Shown: positions 8,304 through 16,661 of the stretch, piece after piece
Layout of the letters: each line of letters starts with the position of its first letter
How positions within the stretch are numbered: the stretch's first letter is position 1
From: Paracoccaceae bacterium
Lineage (GTDB): Bacteria > Pseudomonadota > Alphaproteobacteria > Rhodobacterales > Rhodobacteraceae
Reading direction: 5' to 3'
NCBI GenBank assembly: GCA_021648225.1
Contig: JAKITE010000015.1
Location: 1 to 34,038 of the forward strand
Length of the DNA: 34,038 nt
Position numbers and translations under genes: made by a program
The notes under the pieces: generated by a model
Seen by the model: the letters and a program-made list of their open reading frames with translations, nothing else
Database searches by the model: none
What the model was told of the DNA's origin: nothing

Positions 8304-9484
8304 GCAACGGCGCGCTTGGCGTCGGAAACACAATCAAGAATGAAATCAACGGTTTGGTCCAGCTCTTCGCGGGTCAAACCAATTGGCAGCCGAATATCAC
8401 AAGCGCGTTTCAGCATGGCGCGGGTGATGGGCAATTCCGGCACATTACCGATAAATTTCCAGTTCCAGAACACCCGTGCATTATCGCCCTGCATGCCAAA
8501 AATGCTGATCATATTGCCCCGTTGTTTTGATATTTGCATCACATCAAAAGCTTCTTCATCTGAAAACCCGATCAGGTTGAATTGCAAGGAATCCGGCGCG
8601 CGGCGTTCGCGATGGTCTGCCTTTGGCACTGCAATAAAGCCGGAGGCATTCAGCTTGCTTTCGACATATTCATAATTGCTCAGCCCCTTGGCCACCCGTT
8701 CATCGACCAGCGGAATTTGCGGCCGGATCACCGCAGCAGAAAGATTATTCATACGCAGATTAAACAATGGAAACAGATTTTGATATTTTTCAAACGGCAC
8801 ATCCGGATGCGCGTGCTTGGCCCAGTTATGCTCATAAGCGCCTGACATAAATACGGTTTTGGCTAAAATATCAGGATCATTGGTCAGCAACATACCACCC
8901 TCGCCGCCATTAACCATTTTATAGGATTGAAAACTGAAACACCCGGCCGCGCCCATAGTGCCAACCTTTTTGCCATTCCAGAGCGTGCCCAATGAATGGG
9001 CTGCATCTTCAATCACCGGCACATCTGCCGCGTCACACAGCGCCATAATCGCATCCATATCACTGGTATGGCCGCGCATATGGCTGATAATCACGGCTTT
9101 GGTTTTACCGTTCAGTTTTTGTTTGAAATCAGCCATATCAATGCGAAGATCAGCGCCGACCTCAACCAGAATGGGCAAGGCACCGGCATTGACAACCGCG
9201 CTTGGCACGGCGGCAAATGTCCATGCGGGGATCAACACCTGATCCCCGGGGCTAACCCCGACCGCCAGCAAAGAAAGATAAATCGCCGAAGAAGCGGAAT
9301 TAACCGCCAGCGCATATTTGACGCCCATAAATTCGGCAAATTCTTTTTCCAGCAGCGTAACCTGCGAAGGATCATCCACCGATGCGGTATAGCGAAACAA
9401 ATCACCACTTTCCATCAGCCCGTCAATCACCGCCTTGGCTGAAACAGGAATTGGTTCGGCATCATAAACACTGCGCTTGCTCAT
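8300..9484 (-). CDS. DegT/DnrJ/EryC1/StrS family PLP aminotransferase (copy 2)
   Basis: A 394-residue fold-type I aminotransferase. PLP residues: VNSASSAIY (about 61-69), D160 in VIEDAAHSLG, and K189 in SFQSYKMVNGGEGG. The start is taken at ATG 9484, because AAAGAG lies 6 nt upstream; an in-frame TTG at 9502 would add MEKENV and is less likely. It is convergent with the LysR gene, their stop codons sharing bases in 8300-8303. It aligns by eye with copy 1 along its whole length, including SHMRGH and the final IRLPIGLT segment. Substrate unknown; no sugar-nucleotide or capsule genes are nearby to suggest one. Confidence 0.88.
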   Translation of the reverse strand: MSKRSVYDAEPIPVSAKAVIDGLMESGDLFRYTASVDDPSQVTLLEKEFAEFMGVKYALAVNSASSAIYLSLLAVGVSPGDQVLIPAWTFAAVPSAVVNAGALPILVEVGADLRIDMADFKQKLNGKTKAVIISHMRGHTSDMDAIMALCDAADVPVIEDAAHSLGTLWNGKKVGTMGAAGCFSFQSYKMVNGGEGGMLLTNDPDILAKTVFMSGAYEHNWAKHAHPDVPFEKYQNLFPLFNLRMNNLSAAVIRPQIPLVDERVAKGLSNYEYVESKLNASGFIAVPKADHRERRAPDSLQFNLIGFSDEEAFDVMQISKQRGNMISIFGMQGDNARVFWNWKFIGNVPELPITRAMLKRACDIRLPIGLTREELDQTVDFILDCVSDAKRAVA

Positions 9485-9611
9485 AACATTCTCTTTTTCC
9501 AAACGTTAACTTTTGATTTTCTATACACCTGCATTTTGATTCGACAAAGCTGTTCCTGAAAAACAGGCACAAAACAGCCTATTTTGAAACAATCGGTAAT
9601 ATGGGGTGAAA

Positions 9612-9660
9612 TGGCTCCGGCGGTAGGGGTCGAACCTACGACAAATTGATTAACAGTCAA
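9612..9660 (-). repeat. attL: displaced 3' half of tRNA-Asn
   Basis: 49 bp identical to 19172-19220, running from the anticodon region to the encoded CCA end of tRNA-Asn. The bases on each side differ between copies (9611 A against 19171 T; 9661 T against 19221 C), which fixes the repeat limits. Since the 5' half of the tRNA lies only at the right end, this copy is inferred to be the original chromosomal 3' end pushed aside on integration. It cannot give a functional tRNA. Confidence 0.93.
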
Positions 9661-9761
9661 TATTTGGCCCCTAACCTAGCCCAACAATGTAAAACTATCC
9701 TCATAATTTTTTGCCTTTTTTTCTTGACTACATTCGCCATAGACAACAATACCCCTAACAT

Positions 9762-9808
9762 AGGGTAACGCCAACTATCGCTCCGTTTCGTTACCCTGAC
9801 GTTACCCC
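9762..9808. promoter_or_regulatory. Left arm-type repeats (GTTACCC) upstream of the integrase
   Basis: The 9-mer CGTTACCCT occurs at 9789-9797, a near copy CGTTACCCC at 9800-9808, and its reverse complement AGGGTAACG at 9762-9770. The 12-mer CGTTACCCTGAC at 9789-9800 is repeated exactly at 19098-19109 near the other end. Such shared short repeats flanking a tyrosine integrase are typical of integrase arm sites or excisionase sites. They also cover the region where the integrase promoter should be, so the integrase may repress its own gene. Confidence 0.6.
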
Positions 9809-9824
9809 AGAGGACAAATTGACT

Positions 9825-11081
9825 ATGGCAAAAGCATTCACGACCAAAGCGATTGAAGCAGAGAAGCCGGGCGGCAATCGCCGCGAAATCCCCGACCCCG
9901 CTCTGTCCGGTTTATATCTTGTTGTCCAACCTAGCGGAGTGAAGTCATGGGCTTTGCGCTACCGATATGCCAACAAGCCCAAAAAGCTGACTCTAGGTCG
10001 ATGGCCGGTGATGGGGCTTGCAGGCGCGCGCGCCGCCGCTTCGGTGGCGCTGGAAGCGATAGAATACGGTAACGACCCAAGCGCCGCCAAAAAGGCAACA
10101 AAAGCCGCGCGGTTAGAGGCTCAACTTTCTGAGCGCGACAAAATAAAAACGCTGGTGGAGCAATTCGGCATACGCCACCTGTCCACACTGAAATCCGGCG
10201 AAACGGTCAGGCGCGAATTAAAACGGCATGTTGTGGCAATCTGGGGTGATCGGGATATTCACGACATTACCAAGCGAGACGTGATCGACCTTCTGGACGG
10301 AATAGCCGATAGTGGGCGGGTTGTGACCGCAAACCGTGTCCGAGCATACTTAAACAAATTTCTAAGCTGGTGCGTGGAGCGCGACATTCTGGATGTTTCG
10401 CCAGCAATGGGAGTTAAGCCCGTGGCTAAAGAAAAAAGCCGCGACCGCGTGTTGACTGATGACGAAATCAAGTGGTTTTGGGCAGCTTGCACCCGAGAGG
10501 GCCAACCTTGGGGCCACCTTGGAAAAATGCTATTGCTGACCGGCCAACGGCTTGGTGAAGTGGTCAATATGACAGACAACGAGATTGATGGCGATATTTG
10601 GCACATGACTGGCGACCGCACTAAGAACGGGCGGGCGCATGATGTGCCGCTGTCAAAAGCCGCCCGTGAGGCACTGAGTGCCGTGGCTCGAATAAGTGGC
10701 GATGATGGCTTTATATTTACTACCAACGGCACAAACGCCCTAAAGGGCTATCACAAGGGCCGGAATTATATTGCTAATAGTATGATTGAAATTGCGCGTG
10801 AAGAAAAAGGCGGCGCAATGGAAATTCCACATTGGACGTTTCACGACCTACGCCGCACGGCGGCAACTACAATGGCGCGCATGGGTATCCCCGTTCGTGT
10901 TACAGAGGCCGTTCTAAACCATGTGAGCGGCACCGGTGGCGGCATTGTAGGAGTTTACCAACGACATGACTATGCCACGGAAAAGCGTAATGCACTGGAG
11001 GCTTGGGCAAGGTTCCTGAATGAGTTAGTCGAAGGGAAAAACGATAAAGCAAATGTTTTGAAAATGAGGTCATCACAATGA
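9825..11081 (+). CDS. int: Tyrosine-type site-specific integrase
   Basis: A 418-residue phage/island integrase with an N-terminal DUF4102-like arm-binding domain (about 1-90), a core-binding domain (about 100-195) and a catalytic domain. Catalytic residues by motif: R242 in LLTGQRLGEV, H340 and R343 in FHDLRRTAATTM, H366 in LNHVSG, and nucleophile Y378 in GVYQRHDY. It would recombine the 49-bp tRNA-Asn core. The start is ATG 9825 with AGAGGA about 10 nt upstream; the TTG at 9819 is too close to that site. The gene points inward from attL, at the end far from the reconstituted tRNA. The last 4 bp overlap the next ORF. Confidence 0.93.
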   Translation: MAKAFTTKAIEAEKPGGNRREIPDPALSGLYLVVQPSGVKSWALRYRYANKPKKLTLGRWPVMGLAGARAAASVALEAIEYGNDPSAAKKATKAARLEAQLSERDKIKTLVEQFGIRHLSTLKSGETVRRELKRHVVAIWGDRDIHDITKRDVIDLLDGIADSGRVVTANRVRAYLNKFLSWCVERDILDVSPAMGVKPVAKEKSRDRVLTDDEIKWFWAACTREGQPWGHLGKMLLLTGQRLGEVVNMTDNEIDGDIWHMTGDRTKNGRAHDVPLSKAAREALSAVARISGDDGFIFTTNGTNALKGYHKGRNYIANSMIEIAREEKGGAMEIPHWTFHDLRRTAATTMARMGIPVRVTEAVLNHVSGTGGGIVGVYQRHDYATEKRNALEAWARFLNELVEGKNDKANVLKMRSSQ

Positions 11082-11776
11082 ATGAAGGTGATCAGGTTGA
11101 AAAGCTACTTAATGCAAAAATCAGAGAAGATGTTGAAACGGTCATTTCCATCCATATTTCCAGCGATTCCGGTTTAGTAAGTCATTTTGCGTCCGAGTTA
11201 CTTGATCGTGCGTTTTTGCAGGAATGGTGGGTATATGATAAACCCAAAGATCTTCTGGCTTTGGAAGGTATTAGCTCTGCCATTTCGAAAATCAACCAAC
11301 TTTACACTTTTGGCCTGACAGCAACCGCATCGGAAACGCTTCAATTTAGGTTGGCTTACGGGCCGTATTTTGATTCGGTTCATAATGAGGATGAAATTCC
11401 TCTCGATAGTGACGAACGCAGGCGTGTAGAGCAATACATTGAAGAAGAAGGAGCTAACGTTAGTTTAGCGATCGCAGACTTTCTGGAACTTTCTAATTTG
11501 ATCATCGATTCAATTGCATCGACTAAGGCAGAGATAGAAAAATCGCCGAATTCACGAAAATCCACGGCGAAAATTAATCTTGTTGGCATTCAATTGGTAG
11601 AGGCCGCACGTTTTATTTGGAAGAAAGCTAAAGGCAACGATGCACCCGCTATAGATTTGAATACTGCGTCTGCATTTGGCAAATTTCTTGCTGATATATT
11701 TGATGCTTGCAAGGTGGAAGGTGATGCTAGGTCTGCCTTCCGAGCATGGGCCAAAGAAACCGAACAATCTGAATAG
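11078..11776 (+). CDS. Unknown protein translationally coupled to the integrase
   Basis: A 232-residue acidic, mostly helical protein that I do not recognise. Its ATG overlaps the integrase TGA (ATGA), so it is probably made with the integrase. It has no signal peptide or membrane segment. The composition is rich in Glu, Ser and Ile, and base composition is more AT-rich than the integrase and capsid genes, suggesting a different origin. Coupling to int suggests a role in excision control, helper sensing or phage interference, but nothing in the sequence proves any of these. Confidence 0.75.
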   Translation: MNEGDQVEKLLNAKIREDVETVISIHISSDSGLVSHFASELLDRAFLQEWWVYDKPKDLLALEGISSAISKINQLYTFGLTATASETLQFRLAYGPYFDSVHNEDEIPLDSDERRRVEQYIEEEGANVSLAIADFLELSNLIIDSIASTKAEIEKSPNSRKSTAKINLVGIQLVEAARFIWKKAKGNDAPAIDLNTASAFGKFLADIFDACKVEGDARSAFRAWAKETEQSE

Positions 11777-11874
11777 TCCCTAGTTTACGCAAAACTATCG
11801 CACGACGTATGTGCGACTTACCCAATTACAGTTGGATATCAATAAGCCACACGTTCCCTAACAAGGTGGCTTAA

Positions 11875-12066
11875 ATGACAATTCAGATAATTGCGGTGAC
11901 CGCGCTACGAGAGGCGTTGGGTGGTGTTTCAGAAATGACAATTTGGCGCTGGCTGAAAGACCCCGCACTCAACTTCCCCAAACCTATTTACATCTCAAAA
12001 CGCCGTTATTGGCGCTATGAAGATGTTTTGGCGTGGCTAGAATCTCAAGCTGAGATCGAAGCGTGA
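11875..12066 (+). CDS. AlpA-like helix-turn-helix protein (putative excisionase/activator)
   Basis: A 63-residue MerR/AlpA-type DNA-binding protein. The signature is SEMTIWRWLKDPALNFPKPI followed by RYWRYEDVLAWLES, as in the AlpA family and small excisionases. AlpA proteins act as transcription activators and/or recombination directionality factors in P4-like satellites and PICIs. AAGGTGG lies just upstream of the ATG. The 98-bp gap before it holds no obvious gene. By position it could promote integrase-mediated excision or switch on the genes to its right. Confidence 0.85.
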   Translation: MTIQIIAVTALREALGGVSEMTIWRWLKDPALNFPKPIYISKRRYWRYEDVLAWLESQAEIEA

Positions 12067-12145
12067 GCCGCAATCGCCTTCCCCAAGTAAACTTACTTTG
12101 CCTAAATCGGCGCAACGCCAATCACGCTTTGGAGGGTCTTGCATA

Positions 12146-12649
12146 ATGGGACGCGACAAACGCAATGAACAGCGTGTAGAAAAATACGCCCAAATGATTC
12201 TAAACACGATGCAGGAACCGGCGTGGCGGGCTTTGCCTGCTTCTGCGCAGGCCCTCTACCCGTGGGTAAAGTTGGAATGGCGCGGCCCTAAAGCCAATAA
12301 CAACGGCAAAATACAGCTCAGCGTTAGGCAAGCAGCTCAGTGCTTAGGCATGGGGCGCGAGGCTGCGGCTAAGGCGTTCCATGATCTACAGGCCAAGGGC
12401 TTTCTCGCGGTCACACAGCCCGCCTGTCTGGGGCTTGGGGGCGCGGCGCAATCACCCATGTATGAGATCACAGAGATTGCAATGCCCGCTGGTGGCAGCA
12501 GTGGCCGCAAGATGTATCGGCAATGGAAACCGTTGGCTGACTTCCCGGTATCGCAGACGCTCACGAACAACCCCAAAGGATCAAACGGCAGGCAACAGCT
12601 CACAGACAAGAAGGGCGGTGTTGTTAATGTGCATAAGCTTCACCGATAA
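12146..12649 (+). CDS. Winged-helix-like DNA-binding protein (putative replication initiator or small terminase)
   Basis: A 167-residue protein. The middle (about 53-85) reads as a helix-turn-helix: SVRQAAQCLGMGREAAAKAF, then LQAKGFLAV as a wing. The N-terminal part has many charged helices and a WRALPASAQALYPW segment. I know similar proteins only as unnamed proteins of alphaproteobacterial integrated elements. The start is ATG 12146, because GGAGG lies 10 nt upstream; an earlier TTG at 12098 lacks a ribosome site. It ends 12 bp before five 17-bp palindromic repeats. A DNA-binding gene next to such repeats suggests it binds them, as replication initiators bind iterons or as small terminase subunits bind cos/pac. 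Confidence 0.7.
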   Translation: MGRDKRNEQRVEKYAQMILNTMQEPAWRALPASAQALYPWVKLEWRGPKANNNGKIQLSVRQAAQCLGMGREAAAKAFHDLQAKGFLAVTQPACLGLGGAAQSPMYEITEIAMPAGGSSGRKMYRQWKPLADFPVSQTLTNNPKGSNGRQQLTDKKGGVVNVHKLHR

Positions 12650-12661
12650 ATTTAGAACCCT

Positions 12662-12799
12662 GTCACGATTATCGGGACGGTGCGTCATGATTATCATGAC
12701 AGTTCAGCGCATGACCGTCACGAAAAGCATGACAGGCCGTCACGATAACCATGACGGTTTAGCCTGTTTTGACCTTCTGACCGTCACGAAAAGCATGAC
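12662..12799. repeat. Five helically phased 17-bp palindromic repeats (putative origin or packaging site)
   Basis: Copies at 12662-12678, 12684-12700, 12717-12733, 12739-12755 and 12783-12799. The pattern is GTCAYGA-WWA-NCRKGAC; the second copy (GTCATGATTATCATGAC) is a perfect palindrome about its centre, and the third and fifth are identical (GTCACGAAAAGCATGAC). Start-to-start distances are 22, 33, 22 and 44 bp, all multiples of 11, so all copies face the same side of the helix. An extra half site CATGAC at 12710-12715 is out of phase. No CDS is supported in 12650-12960. The array could be iterons of an origin, a cosB-like packaging site or an operator for the terL operon. Confidence 0.8.
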
Positions 12800-12934
12800 A
12801 TCCTTAGTTACCATACATACGCACAAGCTTCTAACCGGATCAACACAGGTGAGAAACGCACGCAGGTCGTTTTTGGTCCCAATGCCCCCTCTTATATGTG
12901 GGCCTGTAACCGACCACATGACTGTTTTTTTCTC

Positions 12935-12954
12935 TCTCCCAAAAAATCGGGAGA
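12935..12954 (+). promoter_or_regulatory. Hairpin covering the terL ribosome-binding site
   Basis: TCTCCC (12935-12940) can pair fully with GGGAGA (12949-12954) across an 8-nt loop AAAAAATC. GGGAGA is also the only ribosome-binding site for terL, 6 nt before its ATG at 12961. The hairpin would hide that site in the mRNA. Whether it is used as a control of packaging and capsid expression is inference. Confidence 0.5.
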
Positions 12955-12960
12955 AATTAA

Positions 12961-14493
12961 ATGGCTAGAGCATCCAAAGAGGCAATGGCGGTTTTGCGAT
13001 TCCTTCCCAAGCTGATTGTTCCTGAGGGAAGGACGGCGGGCAAAAATCTAAGGCTGGCAAATTATCAAAAGAATTTCGTTCGCGGCGCGTTTGCAAAAGG
13101 AGTGGGCGTGGGCTTGCTGTCAATTGGCCGGGGCAATGCAAAAACCGCTCTTTCTGCTGGCATTGCGCTTGGGCATCTGATGGGCGAGATAGCGCACCAG
13201 CCAAAGCGTGAAATCATCTTTGCGGCCCGCAACCGAGATCAAGCAAAAACGGCGTTTGGTTTTTTGTTGGGTTTCATTGAGGGCTTGCCTGAGGAAGAAC
13301 AAAAGCAATTTACAATCCGGCGCGGGTCCAAACTAGAAGTTGAAACCCGTGAGAATGGTGGAGGGCTGGCGCGGGTTATTGCGGCCGACGGCAAGTCAAT
13401 TCTCGGCGGTGCGCCAACGCTGGCAATCCTTGATGAGCGGGCGGCGTGGGAACGCGACAAGGGCGATAGCTTGGAAAACGCGATCTTGTCCGGCCTTGGC
13501 AAACGCGATGGTCGCGCCCTGATAATCAGCACAAGCGCCCCTGATGATGCAAACACCTTTTCGCGGTGGATAGATTCACCGCCCCCCGGCACCTACGTTC
13601 AAGAGCATAGGCCCGCTGCTGGCTTGCCGCCCGATGATCTTGATAGCCTATTGGTCGCAAACCCCGGCGCAGTTGAGGGCATTGGTTCAACGCCTGAATG
13701 GTTAGTTGCACAAGCCGCACGGGCAATAGCGCGCGGCGGTTCTGCCTTGTCCAGCTTCAGAAATTTGAATCGCAATGAAAGGGTGGCTACTGATGATCGG
13801 TCAGTATTGCTAACAGTTGATGAATGGCTGGCCTGTGAGGTGTCGCCTGATGATCTGCCCCCGCGCAATGGCCCTGTTGTTCTCGGCATTGACCTTGGGG
13901 GTTCGCGTTCAATGTCAGCGGCGGCGCTCTACTGGCCGGAAACTGGCCGCCTTGAGTGCGTGGGTGCTTTCCCCTGCAAGCCAAACCTTGCGGATCGTGG
14001 GCAGGCTGACGGCGTTCTAGGGCGCTATTCTGACATGGCAAACCGTGGCGAACTGGTGACAATGGGCGAGGCCACTGTGCCGGTGGGCCGATTTATAGCG
14101 GATGTTACAACAAAGCTGGACGGGCAAACCCCGGCGGCTATCGTTGGTGATAGATTCCGACATGCTGAATTTCTTGAGGCTTTACGCGATGCAGGCCTTG
14201 AGCGCGTGCCTTTCATTTGGCGCGGCTTTGGCTGGAAAGACGGTTCTGAGGATTGCGAACGTTTAAGGCGCGCAGTGTTTGAGGGTGAGGTGAAGGCCAT
14301 ACCTTCCTTGTTGCTGCGCTCTGCCTTTGGCGATGCAATCACGCTTGTTGATCCGGCGGGCAATCACAAGCTGGCGGCTGGCCGTTCAACGGGCCGGATT
14401 GATCCGGTTGCCGCAACAGTGCTGGCCGTGGCGCAAGGCGTGCGAATGCGCCGCGCACCCGCCCCGAAATTAGGGAGAGCGGCATGGGGCTAA
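12961..14493 (+). CDS. terL: Large terminase subunit (TerL)
   Basis: A 510-residue phage DNA-packaging motor. ATPase domain: Walker A-like GRGNAKT at 56-62 (Ala in place of the usual Gly before Lys) and Walker B LAILDE at 154-159. Nuclease domain of RNase H fold: D311 in VLGIDLGGSRS, D397 in AIVGDRF and D481 in RIDPVAA, the three expected metal-binding acids. It resembles the Terminase_1 family. It would pump DNA into proheads through the portal encoded at the end of the same run and cut the ends. The stop region overlaps the HNH gene by 10 bp. The whole block 12961-18243 is on one strand with almost no gaps, so it looks like one operon. Confidence 0.92.
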   Translation: MARASKEAMAVLRFLPKLIVPEGRTAGKNLRLANYQKNFVRGAFAKGVGVGLLSIGRGNAKTALSAGIALGHLMGEIAHQPKREIIFAARNRDQAKTAFGFLLGFIEGLPEEEQKQFTIRRGSKLEVETRENGGGLARVIAADGKSILGGAPTLAILDERAAWERDKGDSLENAILSGLGKRDGRALIISTSAPDDANTFSRWIDSPPPGTYVQEHRPAAGLPPDDLDSLLVANPGAVEGIGSTPEWLVAQAARAIARGGSALSSFRNLNRNERVATDDRSVLLTVDEWLACEVSPDDLPPRNGPVVLGIDLGGSRSMSAAALYWPETGRLECVGAFPCKPNLADRGQADGVLGRYSDMANRGELVTMGEATVPVGRFIADVTTKLDGQTPAAIVGDRFRHAEFLEALRDAGLERVPFIWRGFGWKDGSEDCERLRRAVFEGEVKAIPSLLLRSAFGDAITLVDPAGNHKLAAGRSTGRIDPVAATVLAVAQGVRMRRAPAPKLGRAAWG

Positions 14494-14822
14494 ATAAAAA
14501 GCGCGATGATTACAAACGCCACTCCCGCAAAGTGACACGCGGGCCGCGCTGGAAGGCGCTACGGATGCAAGCCCTTGATCGCGATAATTGGCGTTGTGTC
14601 CAGTGTGGCGAGTGGCGGCGGCTGGAATGCGACCATATCAAGCCTGTCAGAACGCACCCTGAGCTTTCTTATGCCTTGAGCAATTTACAAATTTTGTGCG
14701 GCTCCTGCCATGCAAAAAAAACCCGAATTGAGGTGGGGCATAAGCCTCTATCCCCAAAACGCCAGCAATGGCGCGATTTGCTGCGCGATATGCAGTCCAA
14801 CCCGTCAAGCATAGGAGACTAA
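14484..14822 (+). CDS. HNH endonuclease
   Basis: A 112-residue small HNH nuclease. It has CVQC (C38, C41) and CGSC (C72, C75) as a structural zinc site, the catalytic ECDHIKP segment with H51, N67 in NLQILC, and a final HAKKT. HNH proteins encoded beside terminase genes in HK97-type and cos phages help TerL cut at cos sites. The ATG lies inside the end of terL, so the two are coupled. In most HK97-like phages HNH precedes the terminase genes; here it follows terL. Confidence 0.9.
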   Translation: MGLNKKRDDYKRHSRKVTRGPRWKALRMQALDRDNWRCVQCGEWRRLECDHIKPVRTHPELSYALSNLQILCGSCHAKKTRIEVGHKPLSPKRQQWRDLLRDMQSNPSSIGD

Positions 14823-14823
14823 A

Positions 14824-16077
14824 ATGCTGACATCGAAGAAACTTGAACTTCGCCGGTCTGAAATCCGGCAATCGCTGGCCGAACTGGCAAATATTGAATC
14901 CCCGTCTAAGGATGAGGTGCGCAAGATGGGCGAGCTTGATACGGAATACCGTGCCAAGGAAACGCAATTCCGCGCTGCCCTTGTGGCTGAGGATGTGGAA
15001 CGCCGCGAGGCTGGGGCCGAACTCGAAACCCGTTCAGATCGGGAATGGTCTGACTTGATGGCCGGTTTTGAAATTCGTCAAGTAGCGTTGCAGCTTGATG
15101 AAGGCCGCAATCTGGACGGGCGCACGGCGGAAATTGTCGAAGAAATGCGGGCGCAAGGCGGGTATCGCGGCACTCCGGTTCCTTGGGAAGCCTTGGAGGT
15201 TCGCGCCGGTGAAACCTTGGCGGCTGGCACGCCTGATCCAATTCGTACCGTGCCAATTATTGAACGCCTGTTTTCTGGATCGGTTGCGGCTCGCATGGGC
15301 GGCAACATGATTAACATCGGGGTTGGTGCATTGGAATACCCTGTTGCTACCAGCGCGGTGACTGCGGGCTGGGGTGCAAGTGAAACGGGCGATGTGGCGG
15401 GGCCAAGTGCCTACACCACGCTGGATCGACCTTTGAAGCCGGATCACAATCTTGGGGTTCAGATGAAAATCACCCGTAAGGCCATGAAACAATCGGGGGC
15501 AGCTTTAGAACAAGCGGTGCGCCGCGATATGAATGGCGCGATTGAGGAGGCCTTGGACAAGGCGGTATTCCTTGGCACCGGTGCAGCGGGTCAACCAACG
15601 GGCATTTTCGCAGGTGCTGCGGCTTGGGGTGTCACTGAAACGGCGGTGGATGCTGCGGCGGATTGGGCGGCAATCCGGTCTGAGGTGGTAGCCTTTATGA
15701 CCGGCAATGCGGCGGCTGGTCCGTCTGATGTTCGTATGTTGATGCGCCCTGAAATCTGGGATGGCATGGACGGCAGTTTTATCGCCAGCACGGCGGTCAC
15801 AGAATGGGATCGGTTGATTGCGGCTATTGGTGGCGTGGTTATGTCGCACAACGCACTTGCGGCACCAACCGGCACGCCAAAGGCATCTAGCGCAATCTTG
15901 ACCACAACGGCGGGCGGTGTTGCACCGTTCTTTGTCGGGGCATGGGGTGGCATTGATCTTATCCGCGATCCTTTTGCCGATGCAAAGTCGGGCGGCTTGC
16001 GTCTTACTGCGCTGGCAACAATGGATGTTACGGTTTCGCGCTCTGTGCAAACTCGCATCCTGACAGGCCTGCAATAA
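14824..16077 (+). CDS. HK97-type major capsid protein
   Basis: A 417-residue capsid protein of the HK97 family. The N-terminal 100 or so residues are charged and helical, with coiled-coil character, like the delta (scaffold) domain removed by the prohead protease. The core from about 125 has the family pattern: TVPIIERLFSGS, a long E-loop-like stretch with AGWGASETGD, the helix beginning SGAALEQAVRRDM and the GTGAAGQPTGIF segment, then a C-terminal VGAWGGIDLIRDPF strand. AGGAG lies 8 nt before the ATG. The stop and the next ATG share a base (TAATG). Present with protease and portal, it should give a complete head. Confidence 0.92.
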   Translation: MLTSKKLELRRSEIRQSLAELANIESPSKDEVRKMGELDTEYRAKETQFRAALVAEDVERREAGAELETRSDREWSDLMAGFEIRQVALQLDEGRNLDGRTAEIVEEMRAQGGYRGTPVPWEALEVRAGETLAAGTPDPIRTVPIIERLFSGSVAARMGGNMINIGVGALEYPVATSAVTAGWGASETGDVAGPSAYTTLDRPLKPDHNLGVQMKITRKAMKQSGAALEQAVRRDMNGAIEEALDKAVFLGTGAAGQPTGIFAGAAAWGVTETAVDAAADWAAIRSEVVAFMTGNAAAGPSDVRMLMRPEIWDGMDGSFIASTAVTEWDRLIAAIGGVVMSHNALAAPTGTPKASSAILTTTAGGVAPFFVGAWGGIDLIRDPFADAKSGGLRLTALATMDVTVSRSVQTRILTGLQ

Positions 16078-16661
16078 TGCTTTGGGGCGGTCACAACGGC
16101 GGGTTAGAGATTCGCCGCTCTGCGGACGGGGCAACCGTCTTGCGGGGCCGCTTCCCCTATGGCGTGTCCACTATCCTTTGGGATGGTGGGCGCTCTGGGC
16201 AAGCACGAAAAGAGGTGATTGCGCCACGCGCGTTTGCCACACGAGTTGCACAGCAAGATCAAGATATTCACTTTTTGGCTGGCCATGATTTTGACAAGCC
16301 TCTAGCCAGCCGTGCCGCTGGTAGTTTGACCCTGACCGATAGCGACGAAGCGTTGATTTTTGAGGCGACTATATCGGTTGAAATGCGGAACGTGTCCTAT
16401 GTGCGGGATTTTCTGGGCGGGTTGGATGCTGGGTTAATCAAGGGCGTTTCCCCCGGCTTTCGTATCGCGCCAACTGACCAAGCCGAAAGCATCCGCCCCG
16501 ATGGAAGCGGGGTTCTGCGCACGGTTAATTCTGCTGAGTTATTCGAGGTCAGCGCGGTGACAAAGCCCGCATATTCGGATGCGCAAATAGAGGCGCGCGC
16601 TTGGGGGATTCCGGCCCCCATAAAATCAGGCTCACAAAGGGGGATTGCAAGATGGCGGTAA
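16077..16661 (+). CDS. HK97-family prohead protease
   Basis: A 194-residue serine protease of the HK97 prohead family (herpes-assemblin fold). Catalytic candidates are H70 in FLAGHDFDKPLA and S125 in KGVSPGF, with E154 or E157 in AELFEVSAVTKPAY nearby; that last string is a hallmark of the family. It would cut the N-terminal domain from the capsid protein during head maturation. It follows the capsid gene, whereas in standard HK97-like order it precedes it. Its last 10 bp overlap the connector gene. Confidence 0.92.
   Translation: MLWGGHNGGLEIRRSADGATVLRGRFPYGVSTILWDGGRSGQARKEVIAPRAFATRVAQQDQDIHFLAGHDFDKPLASRAAGSLTLTDSDEALIFEATISVEMRNVSYVRDFLGGLDAGLIKGVSPGFRIAPTDQAESIRPDGSGVLRTVNSAELFEVSAVTKPAYSDAQIEARAWGIPAPIKSGSQRGIARWR

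Noticed and set aside
9612..9660. A second tRNA-Asn gene
   Set aside because: Only the 3' half is present; the acceptor 5' strand and D-arm are missing. It is the att duplicate.
12662..12799. CRISPR array
   Set aside because: Repeats are 17 bp and palindromic, with gaps of only 5-27 bp, and no cas gene is present.
12381..12968. 195-residue ORF on the plus strand across the phased repeats
   Set aside because: It is out of frame with the better supported 12146-12649 gene, its middle is just the translated repeats, and it has no ribosome site or family resemblance.
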